Assembly (NCBI GenBank): GCA_015522695.1
Contig: WALT01000025.1
Span: forward strand, 1-64,000
DNA: 64,000 bases
Direction of reading: 5' to 3'
Source of the DNA: Nitrososphaerota archaeon
GTDB taxonomy: Archaea > Thermoproteota > Nitrososphaeria > Conexivisphaerales > Conexivisphaeraceae
The translations under genes were made by a program, and so were the position numbers. Under the pieces are notes generated by a model. It saw nothing but the letters and a program-made list of their open reading frames with translations, had not been told where the DNA came from and did not search any database. Position 1 is the first letter of the stretch, and each line of letters starts with the position of its first letter. Positions 14,908 to 24,029 of this stretch are shown piece after piece.

Positions 14908-16833
14908 CTATGTTTTCGCCAATCTTCTCTCGAGTGCTTCTCTGAGTAGCTCACTGACCTTACCGCCATCCACCTTACCTCTAACTTTGGACATGACCTC
15001 ACCCATCAGGGGACCGAAGGCCTTTTCCCCGCGCTCCCGTATGAGGGTTGAGTTAGCATCGAGCACTTCCCCTATGATATCGACCAACATATCATCGGAA
15101 ACCGTCCTGAGCCCCAGCACATCCATGGCCTCGTCCACAGTTTTCGCCCGATCCCCAGCGATGGCCTCCAGCACATCCGATATGGCCTCCTTGGCTATCT
15201 CATCTGATGATATCTTCTCGAACAGGGATTTCAGATGGATCTCCGTGATCTTGCCGACGTCAAGGCCCTCCCTTCTGATGCTAGTTATCGCCTCCGTCAG
15301 TGTGGCTGCCACCACCGATGGTTTAACGCTATACCTCGATATTATATCCTCGAAGAGCGTGTACATCTCTGAGTCCAATATCTCCTCCGCAAGCTTTCTG
15401 CTAAGGCCATATCTCCCAGCAAGCCCCTTCACTTGCTCATCCCATGTAGGCGGGATGATGGCTTCCGCCCTCCTCATCATCTCCTCGGTTATCTCCATCG
15501 ATGGTATATCGGTCTCTGGGTACATCCTGGCCGCGCCGGGCCTTGGCCTGAGATACCTGGTCTTGCCATCCGATGTTGGAGCCCTCGTTTCAGAGGGAGG
15601 TCCATCCACGATCTCCCTCAACTTCGAGGCTATCGCTTCCAGGGTCCTGGAAGCGATAGCCTCGTTCCCCACGACTATCACGAAGCCATCGAGGTCGCTA
15701 GCCCCGAGGCGAGCCCTTATCTCGCCGACCATGCTCTCCTCAATCCCATATCCAGGCAACTCATCTGAATGTATCACACCTCCAAGTCCGAACAACTTGG
15801 CGATGGTGGCCAAGTCCCTCCCGATACGGACGTCAGGATAGGGCTCATCGCCCAGCAGACCATCGTATCCACGCGCCAGGATGGCTAGAGCTACATCGCT
15901 CGAGGATAAAACACGTCTTATGAAGCCCTTGGATATCTTTGAAAGTACATCAGTTACATCGATCGGGCCTTCGACCGCCCTTTCACGACTGATGCCCCTT
16001 CCCTTCAACTCCTCCGATACTGTCCTCATCCAATGGAGGCGCTTTCCCTCATAATCCACTATCTTGGCGATCAGTGGAAGCTCCTGAACGCCTTTAACCT
16101 CTATTATGCCACTGCCCTCTATGGAGATGTTGAGATCCTGTCTGACCGTCCCTATACCTCTAGCCACGAGTCCGGTGGACTTCAACGATCTACCCAGCGA
16201 CGCTGCCACTTCAACCACCTCCTGAGGCGACCTATGAACCTCCACGGGTTCCAGGGAAACCTCTATCAGAGGGATCCCCAGTCTATCCAGACAATACTTC
16301 TTAACGCGACCCTCACTTCCCATTATCCTGGCTGCATCCTCTTCCAATGTAACCGTTTGGACGCCGACCGTTCTATCGCCCACCTTGAGCTGCCCTCCTA
16401 TACCGATCAACATCGTGCGCTGAAATCCCGTCGTATTAGAGCCATCTATCACCATCTTCCTCATGACGTGCACCTCATCCACTACGTTCGAACCTAACAT
16501 GCGGGCGATCGATATCGCCGCCTTCAGGGCATCCTCGTTCACGTCATGAGGGGGTTCCTCGTCGGCTTCCACCAGACAGCTGCTGCTCTCTCCATAAAGA
16601 TATTTTATCTCGAAGCCCTTCACAGCTTCAAACCTCGCCGCTGGATCCATCTCGCCGAGCTCGCTCTCGGAAGGCCTGAGTAAGCGTGTGAAGTGAGAAG
16701 GGCCCTCTTCACGCACCGGCATACAGCTGCAGAACAGCTTACCGCCGACGTTCAGCTGTCTATGGAGTTCTATCCCTACCCTGAGCTTCAGGCTCCTGTA
16801 GTCAATCCTTCCCTCATGTCCGGCCGTGCTCAT
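14908..16833 (-). CDS. gatE: Glutamyl-tRNA(Gln) amidotransferase subunit E
   Basis: A 641-residue GatB-like kinase subunit specific to archaea. With GatD it converts Glu-tRNA(Gln) to Gln-tRNA(Gln). The GatB/E cradle signature is near the N-terminus (LRVGIELHRQLNVGGKLFCSC), then TGFQRTMLIGIGG and RQDLNISI. An AspRS-like insertion of about 110 residues, distinctive for GatE rather than GatB, precedes the GatB C-terminal domain and the YqeY-like tail (GEKAFGPLMGEVMSKVRGKV). Length matches the family. It overlaps gatD by 20 bases on the same strand. Confidence 0.95.
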   Translation of the reverse strand: MSTAGHEGRIDYRSLKLRVGIELHRQLNVGGKLFCSCMPVREEGPSHFTRLLRPSESELGEMDPAARFEAVKGFEIKYLYGESSSCLVEADEEPPHDVNEDALKAAISIARMLGSNVVDEVHVMRKMVIDGSNTTGFQRTMLIGIGGQLKVGDRTVGVQTVTLEEDAARIMGSEGRVKKYCLDRLGIPLIEVSLEPVEVHRSPQEVVEVAASLGRSLKSTGLVARGIGTVRQDLNISIEGSGIIEVKGVQELPLIAKIVDYEGKRLHWMRTVSEELKGRGISRERAVEGPIDVTDVLSKISKGFIRRVLSSSDVALAILARGYDGLLGDEPYPDVRIGRDLATIAKLFGLGGVIHSDELPGYGIEESMVGEIRARLGASDLDGFVIVVGNEAIASRTLEAIASKLREIVDGPPSETRAPTSDGKTRYLRPRPGAARMYPETDIPSMEITEEMMRRAEAIIPPTWDEQVKGLAGRYGLSRKLAEEILDSEMYTLFEDIISRYSVKPSVVAATLTEAITSIRREGLDVGKITEIHLKSLFEKISSDEIAKEAISDVLEAIAGDRAKTVDEAMDVLGLRTVSDDMLVDIIGEVLDANSTLIRERGEKAFGPLMGEVMSKVRGKVDGGKVSELLREALERRLAKT

Positions 16834-18151
16834 AGCTTATCAGGCTCCTTCCGGAGACCTCCCCCCTCATATTCATGGGCATCAACTTGACCATATCCTC
16901 GAATGTTGCCCCCTGTCCAAGGAGCCACATTGCCTTGACGACGGCGACCTCTGGAAGGATATCCTCCAGGGGGATGACGCCCATCCTCAGAAGGTCACGG
17001 CCGGTATCGTATACCGTCATCCTGACCCTACCCCAGAGGCACTGGGATGTCATGCCTATGAAGACCCCCTTATCTATCGCGCTCCCTATGCTCTCATGCA
17101 GGGGCTTGCCGACGTGTCCGAGCCCTGTACCCTCCAGGATTATGGCCCTATATCCAATCTCCACGAGGTGATCTATTATCTCACCGCTCATACCTGGAAA
17201 ATATTTAACCAGAAACGCTCTCTCATCGAAGTTCGACTTGACTGAGAAGTCTTGATGGCCATCCCTGCGCGGTGGCAGCTCCAAGTTCTTTATAATCCTC
17301 AAACCCTTCAGATGGACGAGAGCTGCAGGTCTCGAGTTCACCGATTGAAACGCATCCCTCCTGCTCGTGTGGTTTTTCCTGACCTTCACCCCGCTATGCA
17401 CGGCGATGACGTCGTCCGATAGTCCTTTGTGCATCGCGATGTATACTCCACTGAAGTCGGCCATCGCCGCCACGGTGACAGCGCCCAGGAGGTTAGTCGC
17501 CGCATCAGAAGAGGGTCTATCGGATGATCTCTGAGCCCCGACCAGGACCACCGGGACGGGCAAGTTCTCAAGTGCGAAGGACAGCGCCGCTGACGTATAG
17601 TGCATAGTGTCCGTACCATGGGCTATCACTATCCCCCTATAACCATCCTTCACCGCCCTCCCCACCCTCTTGGCCATCTCATCCCACCGACTTGGAGTCA
17701 TGTTCTCGCTCAGGATATTGAAAAGGACCTCAGTGTCCAGCTTTGCTATATCACCCAACTCAGGCACCGATGAATACAACTCGCTCGGCGTGAGGACGGA
17801 CGTCACAGCTCCTGTCCTGTAGTCTATCCTGCTTGCTATCGTACCGCCAGTCCCCAATATCAGCACCTCACCACCCGATTTAAATGAGGCCTCGCTGGGC
17901 TTGCTCGGTTCAAATGTCCCCCTCTTTTCCACAGTCACGCCCTCTATCCTCGAAACCAGTATCCCGATGTTGTAACCGTTCCCAAGCTTTATCGTGATAT
18001 GTCTATCGTCCGCATATCCATATCTGGGCATGAGCGTACCTCTTATCTCTAGACCTCCCTTCAACTTCAGCAGTAGATGATCACCTATCGATGCTTTGAC
18101 GGACTCCAACAACCGTCTCGATGGTCCTCTATATCCTGTGATCGCCCGCAA
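16814..18151 (-). CDS. gatD: Glutamyl-tRNA(Gln) amidotransferase subunit D
   Basis: A 445-residue L-asparaginase-like subunit that releases ammonia from glutamine or asparagine for the GatE kinase. An N-terminal SH3-like domain (about residues 15-75, ASIGDHLLLKLKGGLEIRG) precedes the asparaginase fold. The two catalytic motifs are GTGGTIAS (100-107) and HGTDTM (178-183); KVRKNHTSRRDAF is also typical. It starts the gatD-gatE unit. About 100 bases upstream lies a dead TnpB fragment on the same strand. Confidence 0.95.
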   Translation of the reverse strand: MRAITGYRGPSRRLLESVKASIGDHLLLKLKGGLEIRGTLMPRYGYADDRHITIKLGNGYNIGILVSRIEGVTVEKRGTFEPSKPSEASFKSGGEVLILGTGGTIASRIDYRTGAVTSVLTPSELYSSVPELGDIAKLDTEVLFNILSENMTPSRWDEMAKRVGRAVKDGYRGIVIAHGTDTMHYTSAALSFALENLPVPVVLVGAQRSSDRPSSDAATNLLGAVTVAAMADFSGVYIAMHKGLSDDVIAVHSGVKVRKNHTSRRDAFQSVNSRPAALVHLKGLRIIKNLELPPRRDGHQDFSVKSNFDERAFLVKYFPGMSGEIIDHLVEIGYRAIILEGTGLGHVGKPLHESIGSAIDKGVFIGMTSQCLWGRVRMTVYDTGRDLLRMGVIPLEDILPEVAVVKAMWLLGQGATFEDMVKLMPMNMRGEVSGRSLISYEHGRT

Positions 18152-18194
18152 CTCCGACGATCGTAATAGTCCCAGGTTGAGTTATAAAGCTACA

Positions 18195-18252
18195 GTGAAC
18201 TACCTCCAGCTTTCGCGGTTGGCTTCCAGCGTTCAGGGTGGGCTTTGCGCCT
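18195..18252 (-). repeat. Probable right end of an IS200/IS605-family element
   Basis: Directly after the TnpB stop, the minus strand holds a small bulged hairpin CCGC-GAAA-GC(T)GG (18218-18206) followed by GAGGTAGTTCAC. Imperfect subterminal hairpins followed by a conserved tail are usual for the right end of these elements and overlap the guide-RNA region of TnpB. No left end was found. Confidence 0.4.
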
Positions 18253-18717
18253 TCAGCCGGTTCGGGGCTCACGGCTCCCCCATCCCATAGAGCTCATCAT
18301 CCTATGGGCTATATTTACACAGGTGTTCAGATCCCTGTCGTATCCCATTCCACAGTTTGGGCATTTGTAGATCCTCCCTTCCACCCGGGCAACATGCCCG
18401 CAAACGTGGCACCCCTTGCTGGTGTTTCTGGTCTCATTCCCCGTCAGATACCTAACTTCTACTCCTTCGAGGTTGGCCTTATATTCTATATATGTTTGGA
18501 GCTTCCTGAAGGATAGCGAGTGGAAACGCTCGTTGAGCTTCTTGGACTTTCTGAAGTTTCTCCGTATTCCGTTTAGGTTCTCCATCACTATCACTGGTTT
18601 AGGGAACTGTTTAACGTATTGAACCATCCGGTTCGCTATTATATGGAGTTGCTGATCGACTTTGTGTTTCTCCTTAACCTTTCCAACGATTTCTGAAGGG
18701 AGGGTCTTCTTGCGGAG
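18253..18717 (-). pseudogene. TnpB (IS200/IS605 OrfB) C-terminal fragment
   Basis: The frame is open for about 154 codons from just after a TAG at 18720-18718, with the first ATG at 18627. It matches only the C-terminal third of TnpB (usually about 400 residues): KVDQQLHIIANRMVQY, the RuvC-II glutamate in VIVMENLNGIRRNF, the zinc ribbon CHVCG...CPNCG and the RuvC-III aspartate in YDRDLNTCVNIAHR. The first RuvC aspartate and the whole N-terminal half are missing, so no RNA-guided nuclease activity is expected. No tnpA is nearby. It is a relic of transposition between gatD and elp3. Confidence 0.85.
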
Positions 18718-18831
18718 CTACAATAAAAATGGACCCCTGAAGCTAGATCGTGAAGGGAAGGGAGTGAACATGTTGAAACGATGGAGAAGACGTTTTTATA
18801 AAACGCCTCGAGCCAACGATGAACATCGAGG

Positions 18832-20463
18832 ATGAGGGAAGGAAGGACCGTCGCTGAAGAGGGAGGAGGAACATGGGAAAGGGCCCTAGCTGAGATCGTT
18901 GGAAAGCTGAAGAGGGAGGGGATGACGAGGGATGATGTTAACGGGATCAAGCTCGAGGTAGCCAGAAGGTACTCCCTGCCCAGAGTTCCCTCAAACGATG
19001 AGTTGCTTCGAGTGGCCCAGGATGAGCGATTGAGGAGGATGCTCATGAGAAGGCCGTCGAGGATATTATCAGGGATCGCCGTGGTCACCGTGGCGGCTAA
19101 ACCATACAGATGTCCAACCCAAGCCCATTGTATATACTGCCCCGGCGGCATCAGATATGGCACCCCACAATCTTATACCCCAGAATCGCCATCGGTGATC
19201 CATGCCTCGCGGTATTCCTATGACCCGAGGAAGCAGGTTGAGTCCCATCTAGCGGCCTTCGAGAGGAGGGGCTATCCGACTAGTAAGGTCGAGGTGGTGA
19301 TCGTGGGGGGCACATTTCTGTACTATCCACAGGACTATCGGGAAGAATTCATCCGGGGGATATTTGAAGGGCTTAACGGTCGCGAGCACTCAAGCCTCGA
19401 GGAGGCCCATTCCACAAATGAGATATCCATGCATAGATGCGTGGGATTGACGGTGGAGACGAGGCCTGATTTCTGTAGGGAGGAACACGTCGATCGGATG
19501 CTCAGCTATGGAACGACGAGGGTCGAGATCGGAGCACAGATACTCGATGATGATGTGCTCAGATTGGTCAAAAGGGGACATACCGTGGATGACGTCGTGG
19601 AAGCCATCAGGATAGCCAAGGATGCAGGATTGAAGGTCGGGATCCATATGATGCCATGTCTGCCGGGCAGCGATCGAGAGAAGGATCTGAAATCGTTCTG
19701 GAAATTGTTCAATGATGAGCGATTTAAGCCGGATATGCTTAAGATCTATCCGACCCTCGTGATGAAGACCGCACCGCTTTACCGGTTATACCTTAAGGGT
19801 AGATACGATCCCTGCACGACCGATGAGGTCGTCGATCTCATAATCGATGTGAAGCGCATGGTGCCTCCATGGCTCAGGATCATGAGGATACAAAGGGAGA
19901 TACCACCTAGGGCTATCGTAGCAGGCCCCAACATGGGCAGCCTGAGACAACTTGTACAGGAGGAACTCAAGAGGAGAGGACTTAGGTGTAGGTGTATAAG
20001 GTGTAGAGAGGTCGGTAGGAACCGTATAGAGCCGACTAAGATCGGCCAGTTCAAGCTCACGAGGAGGATGTATCATGCATCGGAAGGTCGCGAATACTTC
20101 CTTTCATTCGAGGATGATGAAGAGAGACTAGCTGCATTTCTCAGGCTTAGAGTGCCATCGGTGAAGGCTCACAGGTCGGAGATCAAGGAGAGGCCTGCTG
20201 CCATAGTGAGGGAGCTCAGGGTCTACGGTATGACGGTAGATGTCGGAGATCGGGACGTGAACGGATGGCAACACAGAGGGCTTGGACGCAGACTCATGGT
20301 CGAGGCTGAGAGGATAGCCCGCGAGGAACTTGGGATGGACAAGTTAGTCGTGATAAGCGCCGTCGGTACGAGGGGGTATTATAGAAAGCTAGGATATGAA
20401 AGGGATGGTCCATATATGTCCAAGATGCTCGATCGTTATGCTCGTGTGGACGACCGTCCATGA
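18832..20463 (+). CDS. elp3: Elp3, tRNA uridine-34 carboxymethyl/acetyltransferase
   Basis: A 543-residue enzyme that modifies the wobble uridine of tRNA. The radical SAM domain has CPTQAHCIYCPGG (Cys94, Cys100, Cys103). The C-terminal GNAT acetyltransferase domain from about residue 400 has the acetyl-CoA loop QHRGLGRRLMVEAERIA and the tail GYYRKLGYERDGPYM. Archaeal Elp3 acts alone, without Elp1/2. TTTTTATAAAA at about 18793-18803 is a strong TATA box, about 30 bases before the ATG. Confidence 0.95.
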   Translation: MREGRTVAEEGGGTWERALAEIVGKLKREGMTRDDVNGIKLEVARRYSLPRVPSNDELLRVAQDERLRRMLMRRPSRILSGIAVVTVAAKPYRCPTQAHCIYCPGGIRYGTPQSYTPESPSVIHASRYSYDPRKQVESHLAAFERRGYPTSKVEVVIVGGTFLYYPQDYREEFIRGIFEGLNGREHSSLEEAHSTNEISMHRCVGLTVETRPDFCREEHVDRMLSYGTTRVEIGAQILDDDVLRLVKRGHTVDDVVEAIRIAKDAGLKVGIHMMPCLPGSDREKDLKSFWKLFNDERFKPDMLKIYPTLVMKTAPLYRLYLKGRYDPCTTDEVVDLIIDVKRMVPPWLRIMRIQREIPPRAIVAGPNMGSLRQLVQEELKRRGLRCRCIRCREVGRNRIEPTKIGQFKLTRRMYHASEGREYFLSFEDDEERLAAFLRLRVPSVKAHRSEIKERPAAIVRELRVYGMTVDVGDRDVNGWQHRGLGRRLMVEAERIAREELGMDKLVVISAVGTRGYYRKLGYERDGPYMSKMLDRYARVDDRP

Positions 20464-20514
20464 AAGCACCATGACGATGACGGGTTAGCACGGTCGAGGA
20501 CGATAATCCTCCCT

Positions 20515-21048
20515 TCAGGGGATGTAAGCGCGGCTGGACAGGAACGGTATCAGAGCCATCTTCAACGCCTCCACCGTAAGCTCCCTTCTTGTGACCAGCC
20601 CCCTTGAGAATAACCCCACGGCTCCCTCCCTTTCGCCGAGCCCCTTTACACCATAGGCCTCATCCATCGCCATCTCCATCTCCACATGTTCCCCAAATAT
20701 TATGTCGACAACCGCGTTCGGTAGCTGGTATGCTGGCCCGAAACCATGCGACATCATGCCACTACCGGGTTCCAACACAGATGCACACGTGAAGACAAAC
20801 CAATCGTCACCCACTTGTTCAAGCCCCGACTCTATACCGATGCAGAAATCCGCGTTCTCGACTTGCTCACATGCAGATCTAGCCCTTAACTTGCTATCCT
20901 CCACTATCTCCTCGAAACCCACCGGCTGTACAGCTAGGTCCCTTGGTGGAGGGACGCGTACGACCTCTACACCATCGTAGATATCCGAAAAAACTGCCAT
21001 GGTAGCTTCGACCTTCACGGGATTCAGGGAGGCGATTGCTATGAGCAT
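20515..21048 (-). CDS. Inosine/xanthosine triphosphatase (YjjX/DUF84 family)
   Basis: A house-cleaning NTP phosphatase of about 177 residues that removes ITP or XTP. The opening IAIASLNPVKVEAT is the family N-terminus. The motif IGIESGLEQVGDDWFVFTCA, the helix EEIVEDSKLRARSAC and the end GAVGLFSRGLVTRRELT are all typical. I prefer the ATG at 21048 (MLIAIASLNP) to 21063. The gene is divergent from the threonine-synthase-like gene and convergent with elp3. Confidence 0.88.
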   Translation of the reverse strand: MLIAIASLNPVKVEATMAVFSDIYDGVEVVRVPPPRDLAVQPVGFEEIVEDSKLRARSACEQVENADFCIGIESGLEQVGDDWFVFTCASVLEPGSGMMSHGFGPAYQLPNAVVDIIFGEHVEMEMAMDEAYGVKGLGEREGAVGLFSRGLVTRRELTVEALKMALIPFLSSRAYIP

Positions 21049-21211
21049 CTCCAGTCCTAGCATCAGGAAGGATAAAACAAAAATCTGCCTTCATATCCTA
21101 GTATACATAAGCGTGGACGAGCGATCGGATGAAGTCGATCAAGGGACCCTGGTACTAAGACGCCAGATAAATAGGGTCACCAAGCATCTCGGGTTACCGC
21201 GCTTCCTTTGC

Positions 21212-22564
21212 ATGTTCTGTGGCAGGATCGTTGAAGGTCAACTGACGACTCTTCTATGCCCCAAGTGTAAGGCTCCATTCGTCTTCAGCATGGAGGAGAA
21301 GATACGGAATTTCGACAGGGACAAGCTTCATCGCAGGGGAGTTTGGAGATATATACAATTGCTGGCGCTACCGGACGAGCTTGCCGAGAATCCTGTGAGC
21401 CTGGGGGAGGGTGATACCCCTTTGTTGAAGGCTCACAGGCTGGGTAGCGAGCTAAACCTGAGCGATGTTTTCATTAAAAACGAGACCATGAATCCGACCG
21501 GATCCTACATCGATAGAAGCTCGACGTTGCTCATGACAGCCGTCGTTAGGTCCGGATATAGCGATGTGATAGCTATCGGTGGAGGAAACCTCGTCGCCAG
21601 CCTCTCCGCATATGCGGCGAGGGCGGGGCTTCCCCTGACAGCGTTGACGCCGAGCAGAGACCCGGAAAAGATAGCGCAGGCGACGATCTATGGCGCAAGG
21701 GCCTCCGTCGAGGCTAGCTGGTACACCGCCAACTGGAAGGCAGTGATGGGTGTGAAAAACGAGGACGACTTTCTGGTGATACCGGTGGATCCGATGATGA
21801 CCGAAGGTAAGAAGACGACGGTGCTCGAAGTAGTTGAACAGCTCGGGTGGGAGCCACCGGACTTCATGGCGTTACCTGCCGCCGATGGTGCACACGCGTT
21901 GATGACGATAAAGGGGCTCATGGATCTGAACATGGCAGGTTTGATAAAATCCAAGAGGAGTACCAAGCTTATCGTCGCGTATGCGGGGGAAATGGCCAGG
22001 GAGGAGATACACGAACTCGGAACGGCCTTCACAGAATACTTCGATGGAATCAGAAGCAATATCGAGAGCATAGATGCTGCGACGTTCGTCGAGGTTTCCA
22101 TCAACGAGGCCACCAGGGCAGCCCTTGATGTAGCCAAGACGGAGGGCGTGCTCGTGGAACCCGCCGCAGCGATACCGGTTGCGGCTGTGGAGAGGATGCG
22201 AGAGATGGGAGAAATCGACAGGGGGGATCGCATCGTCATCGTCGTTACCGGATCGGGCTTGAAGCGTGTGCTCAATATGGCTGGGAAGATCCCATATCCC
22301 ACCACCGTGGAGGAGAAGGAGATCGGTTCCACGAAGCGTGCGATACTCGAGGAACTGTCTAAGGGAACGGTACATGGATATGGATTGTGGAGACTTTTGA
22401 GGGAAAGGGGGATCAGGGTGACGCTTGCAGCCGTCTATGAACACTTGGCCGACTTGGAGAAGGAGGGCCTCACGATAAGGGTTAATGAGACGTTCACGGG
22501 CGGAAGAAGACGCGTCTACTATGCCCTATCCGATAGGGGTTATTCTAGGCTTCATTCACGGTGA
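21212..22564 (+). CDS. Threonine-synthase-fold protein lacking the PLP lysine, fused to a winged helix
   Basis: A 450-residue protein from ATG 21212, which fits the TATA box GATAAATA about 40 bases before it; the frame is open further upstream but overlaps the divergent gene. A Cys4 cluster (CGR...CPKC) is at the N-terminus, then a threonine-synthase-like fold-type II PLP domain. In that family the lysine sits in GS(F/Y)KxRG; here it reads NPTGSYIDRS with Ile100 in its place. The GGGN loop and the changed phosphate loop (PAADGAHAL) also differ from active enzymes. Residues 371-450 form a PadR-like winged helix (GTVHGYGLWRLLRERGIRVT, AAVYEHLADLEKEGL). It is probably a metabolite-sensing regulator, not an enzyme; this is inferred from motifs. 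Confidence 0.8.
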   Translation: MFCGRIVEGQLTTLLCPKCKAPFVFSMEEKIRNFDRDKLHRRGVWRYIQLLALPDELAENPVSLGEGDTPLLKAHRLGSELNLSDVFIKNETMNPTGSYIDRSSTLLMTAVVRSGYSDVIAIGGGNLVASLSAYAARAGLPLTALTPSRDPEKIAQATIYGARASVEASWYTANWKAVMGVKNEDDFLVIPVDPMMTEGKKTTVLEVVEQLGWEPPDFMALPAADGAHALMTIKGLMDLNMAGLIKSKRSTKLIVAYAGEMAREEIHELGTAFTEYFDGIRSNIESIDAATFVEVSINEATRAALDVAKTEGVLVEPAAAIPVAAVERMREMGEIDRGDRIVIVVTGSGLKRVLNMAGKIPYPTTVEEKEIGSTKRAILEELSKGTVHGYGLWRLLRERGIRVTLAAVYEHLADLEKEGLTIRVNETFTGGRRRVYYALSDRGYSRLHSR

Positions 22565-22569
22565 ATGGA

Positions 22570-22743
22570 CTATCTGCTAGGAAGGAACCATATCTGACCT
22601 GGTTTTCTACCGAGCACATGCCGTTTCTTATACTTATTCCTGATGCTGACCTTGGGCACTGAATACTTCCTCGGCCTTGCGGGTATCTTCGGCGTCTGGC
22701 TTCTCACCTTTCCTGCCTTCGTCACACTTCCATGTGTCGGCAT
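22570..22743 (-). CDS. rps30e: Ribosomal protein S30e
   Basis: A 57-residue protein: MPTHGSVTKAGKVRSQTPKI is the S30e start almost letter for letter, followed by basic PARPRKYSVPKV and NKYKKRHVLGRK. It is a small-subunit protein found in TACK archaea and eukaryotes. ATG at 22743-22741, TAG at 22572-22570. A TTTAAA-type TATA element (GTTTAAATAGACC on the minus strand) lies about 28 bases upstream. It is divergent from nop5 and converges on the threonine-synthase-like gene with a five-base gap. Confidence 0.95.
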   Translation of the reverse strand: MPTHGSVTKAGKVRSQTPKIPARPRKYSVPKVSIRNKYKKRHVLGRKPGQIWFLPSR

Positions 22744-22838
22744 AGCCCGATATCGCCGGATGGTCTATTTAAACGTTGACGCCGTTGTATAGCGGCTAGT
22801 TAGATTAATATCTTTGCTGCCAGCAGATTACAATAGAT

Positions 22839-24029
22839 ATGAGGATTGGGCTCTATGTTACCGAGGCTGGGCTCGTGCTGGCCGATGACGAAGGGAACAT
22901 CATACAGGCGATCAAATATGAGGATGATGCGTATCAGAAGTTCAGACTGGTCTCCACGGGTAATAGAATAGGCGAACTAGATGATATCCTGAGGAAGGCG
23001 GCAGAACTCAAGATCGACGAGATAACGACCCACGTCCCGGGAATAGACACGATCGCGGAGTCCATGGGCATAAGGGCTGATGTTATCGAGGGCCCGAGCA
23101 CGGATGAGAGGATGGAATTGATGGTGAAGACTGGGTTCGTCATGGATGAAAGGGGGGCTGTGGAGCTCATCAGGGAATTCGCGATCAAGACGAGTGAAGA
23201 GAAGATCAGGGAGGCTGCAGCGAGGCTAGACCTGCATATAATACAGATTATCTCGGCGATAGATGAGTTGGACAGAGTTGTGAACCTGCTGGCTGCCAGA
23301 GTTAGGGAATGGTACGGGTTGCATTTTCCGGAACTCGATGGCATAGTTCAAGATCCGCGTATATACGTCAGGGTGGTGTCCGTGCTCGGCAGAAGGGAGA
23401 ACTTGACGACCGATAACCTCATGAAGCTTTCTGTACCTCAGGAAAGGGCGGAGGCCATAGATGAAGCTAGAAAGAACTCGAAGGGTGCTGATATCAGGGA
23501 GGAGGAGCTCTCCTTATTGCAGGCATCAGCAACCCAGGCCTACAATAGCTATCAGCTAAGGCTCAGGCTGACTTCACAATTGGAAGAGCTCATGAACAGG
23601 GTTGCGCCGAACATAACGAACCTGGTCGGTGCCACGATCGGCGCCAGGCTCATCGCTAAAGCTGGAGGGTTGGATGGATTGACAAGGCTACCCGCCAGCA
23701 CTATACAGGTGCTGGGAGCTGAGAAGGCGTTGTTCAGGGCGTTGAGGAAAGGGGGTAAACCGCCCAAGCATGGGATAATATTCCAGCATCCGATTATCCA
23801 TGGATCTCCGCGATGGCAGAGGGGAAAGATAGCTAGGACGCTGGCTGCCAAGCTGGCGATAGCTAGTAGGCTTGACTATTATTCTGGCGTCCTGGATCCA
23901 TCTTTTGCTGAGAAGATGGAGAAACGCATCAAGGAGATCAAGGAGAAGTACGCCGAACCGCCAATAAAGCCTAAGAAGAAACCGAAGGCCAGGAGGAAGG
24001 GTAGGAGACATGGTAAAGGTAAAACATGA
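22839..24029 (+). CDS. nop5: Nop5 (Nop56/58), C/D-box sRNP core protein
   Basis: A 396-residue scaffold protein of the C/D box RNP that guides rRNA and tRNA 2'-O-methylation. The Nop N-terminal domain binds fibrillarin. The Nop domain is marked by MNRVAPNITNLVGATIGARL and GGLDGLTRLPASTIQVLGAEKALFRAL, followed by KHGIIFQHPIIHGSP. The tail is very basic (KPKKKPKARRKGRRHGKGK), as usual. The fibrillarin gene overlaps its end by 20 bases. Confidence 0.95.
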   Translation: MRIGLYVTEAGLVLADDEGNIIQAIKYEDDAYQKFRLVSTGNRIGELDDILRKAAELKIDEITTHVPGIDTIAESMGIRADVIEGPSTDERMELMVKTGFVMDERGAVELIREFAIKTSEEKIREAAARLDLHIIQIISAIDELDRVVNLLAARVREWYGLHFPELDGIVQDPRIYVRVVSVLGRRENLTTDNLMKLSVPQERAEAIDEARKNSKGADIREEELSLLQASATQAYNSYQLRLRLTSQLEELMNRVAPNITNLVGATIGARLIAKAGGLDGLTRLPASTIQVLGAEKALFRALRKGGKPPKHGIIFQHPIIHGSPRWQRGKIARTLAAKLAIASRLDYYSGVLDPSFAEKMEKRIKEIKEKYAEPPIKPKKKPKARRKGRRHGKGKT

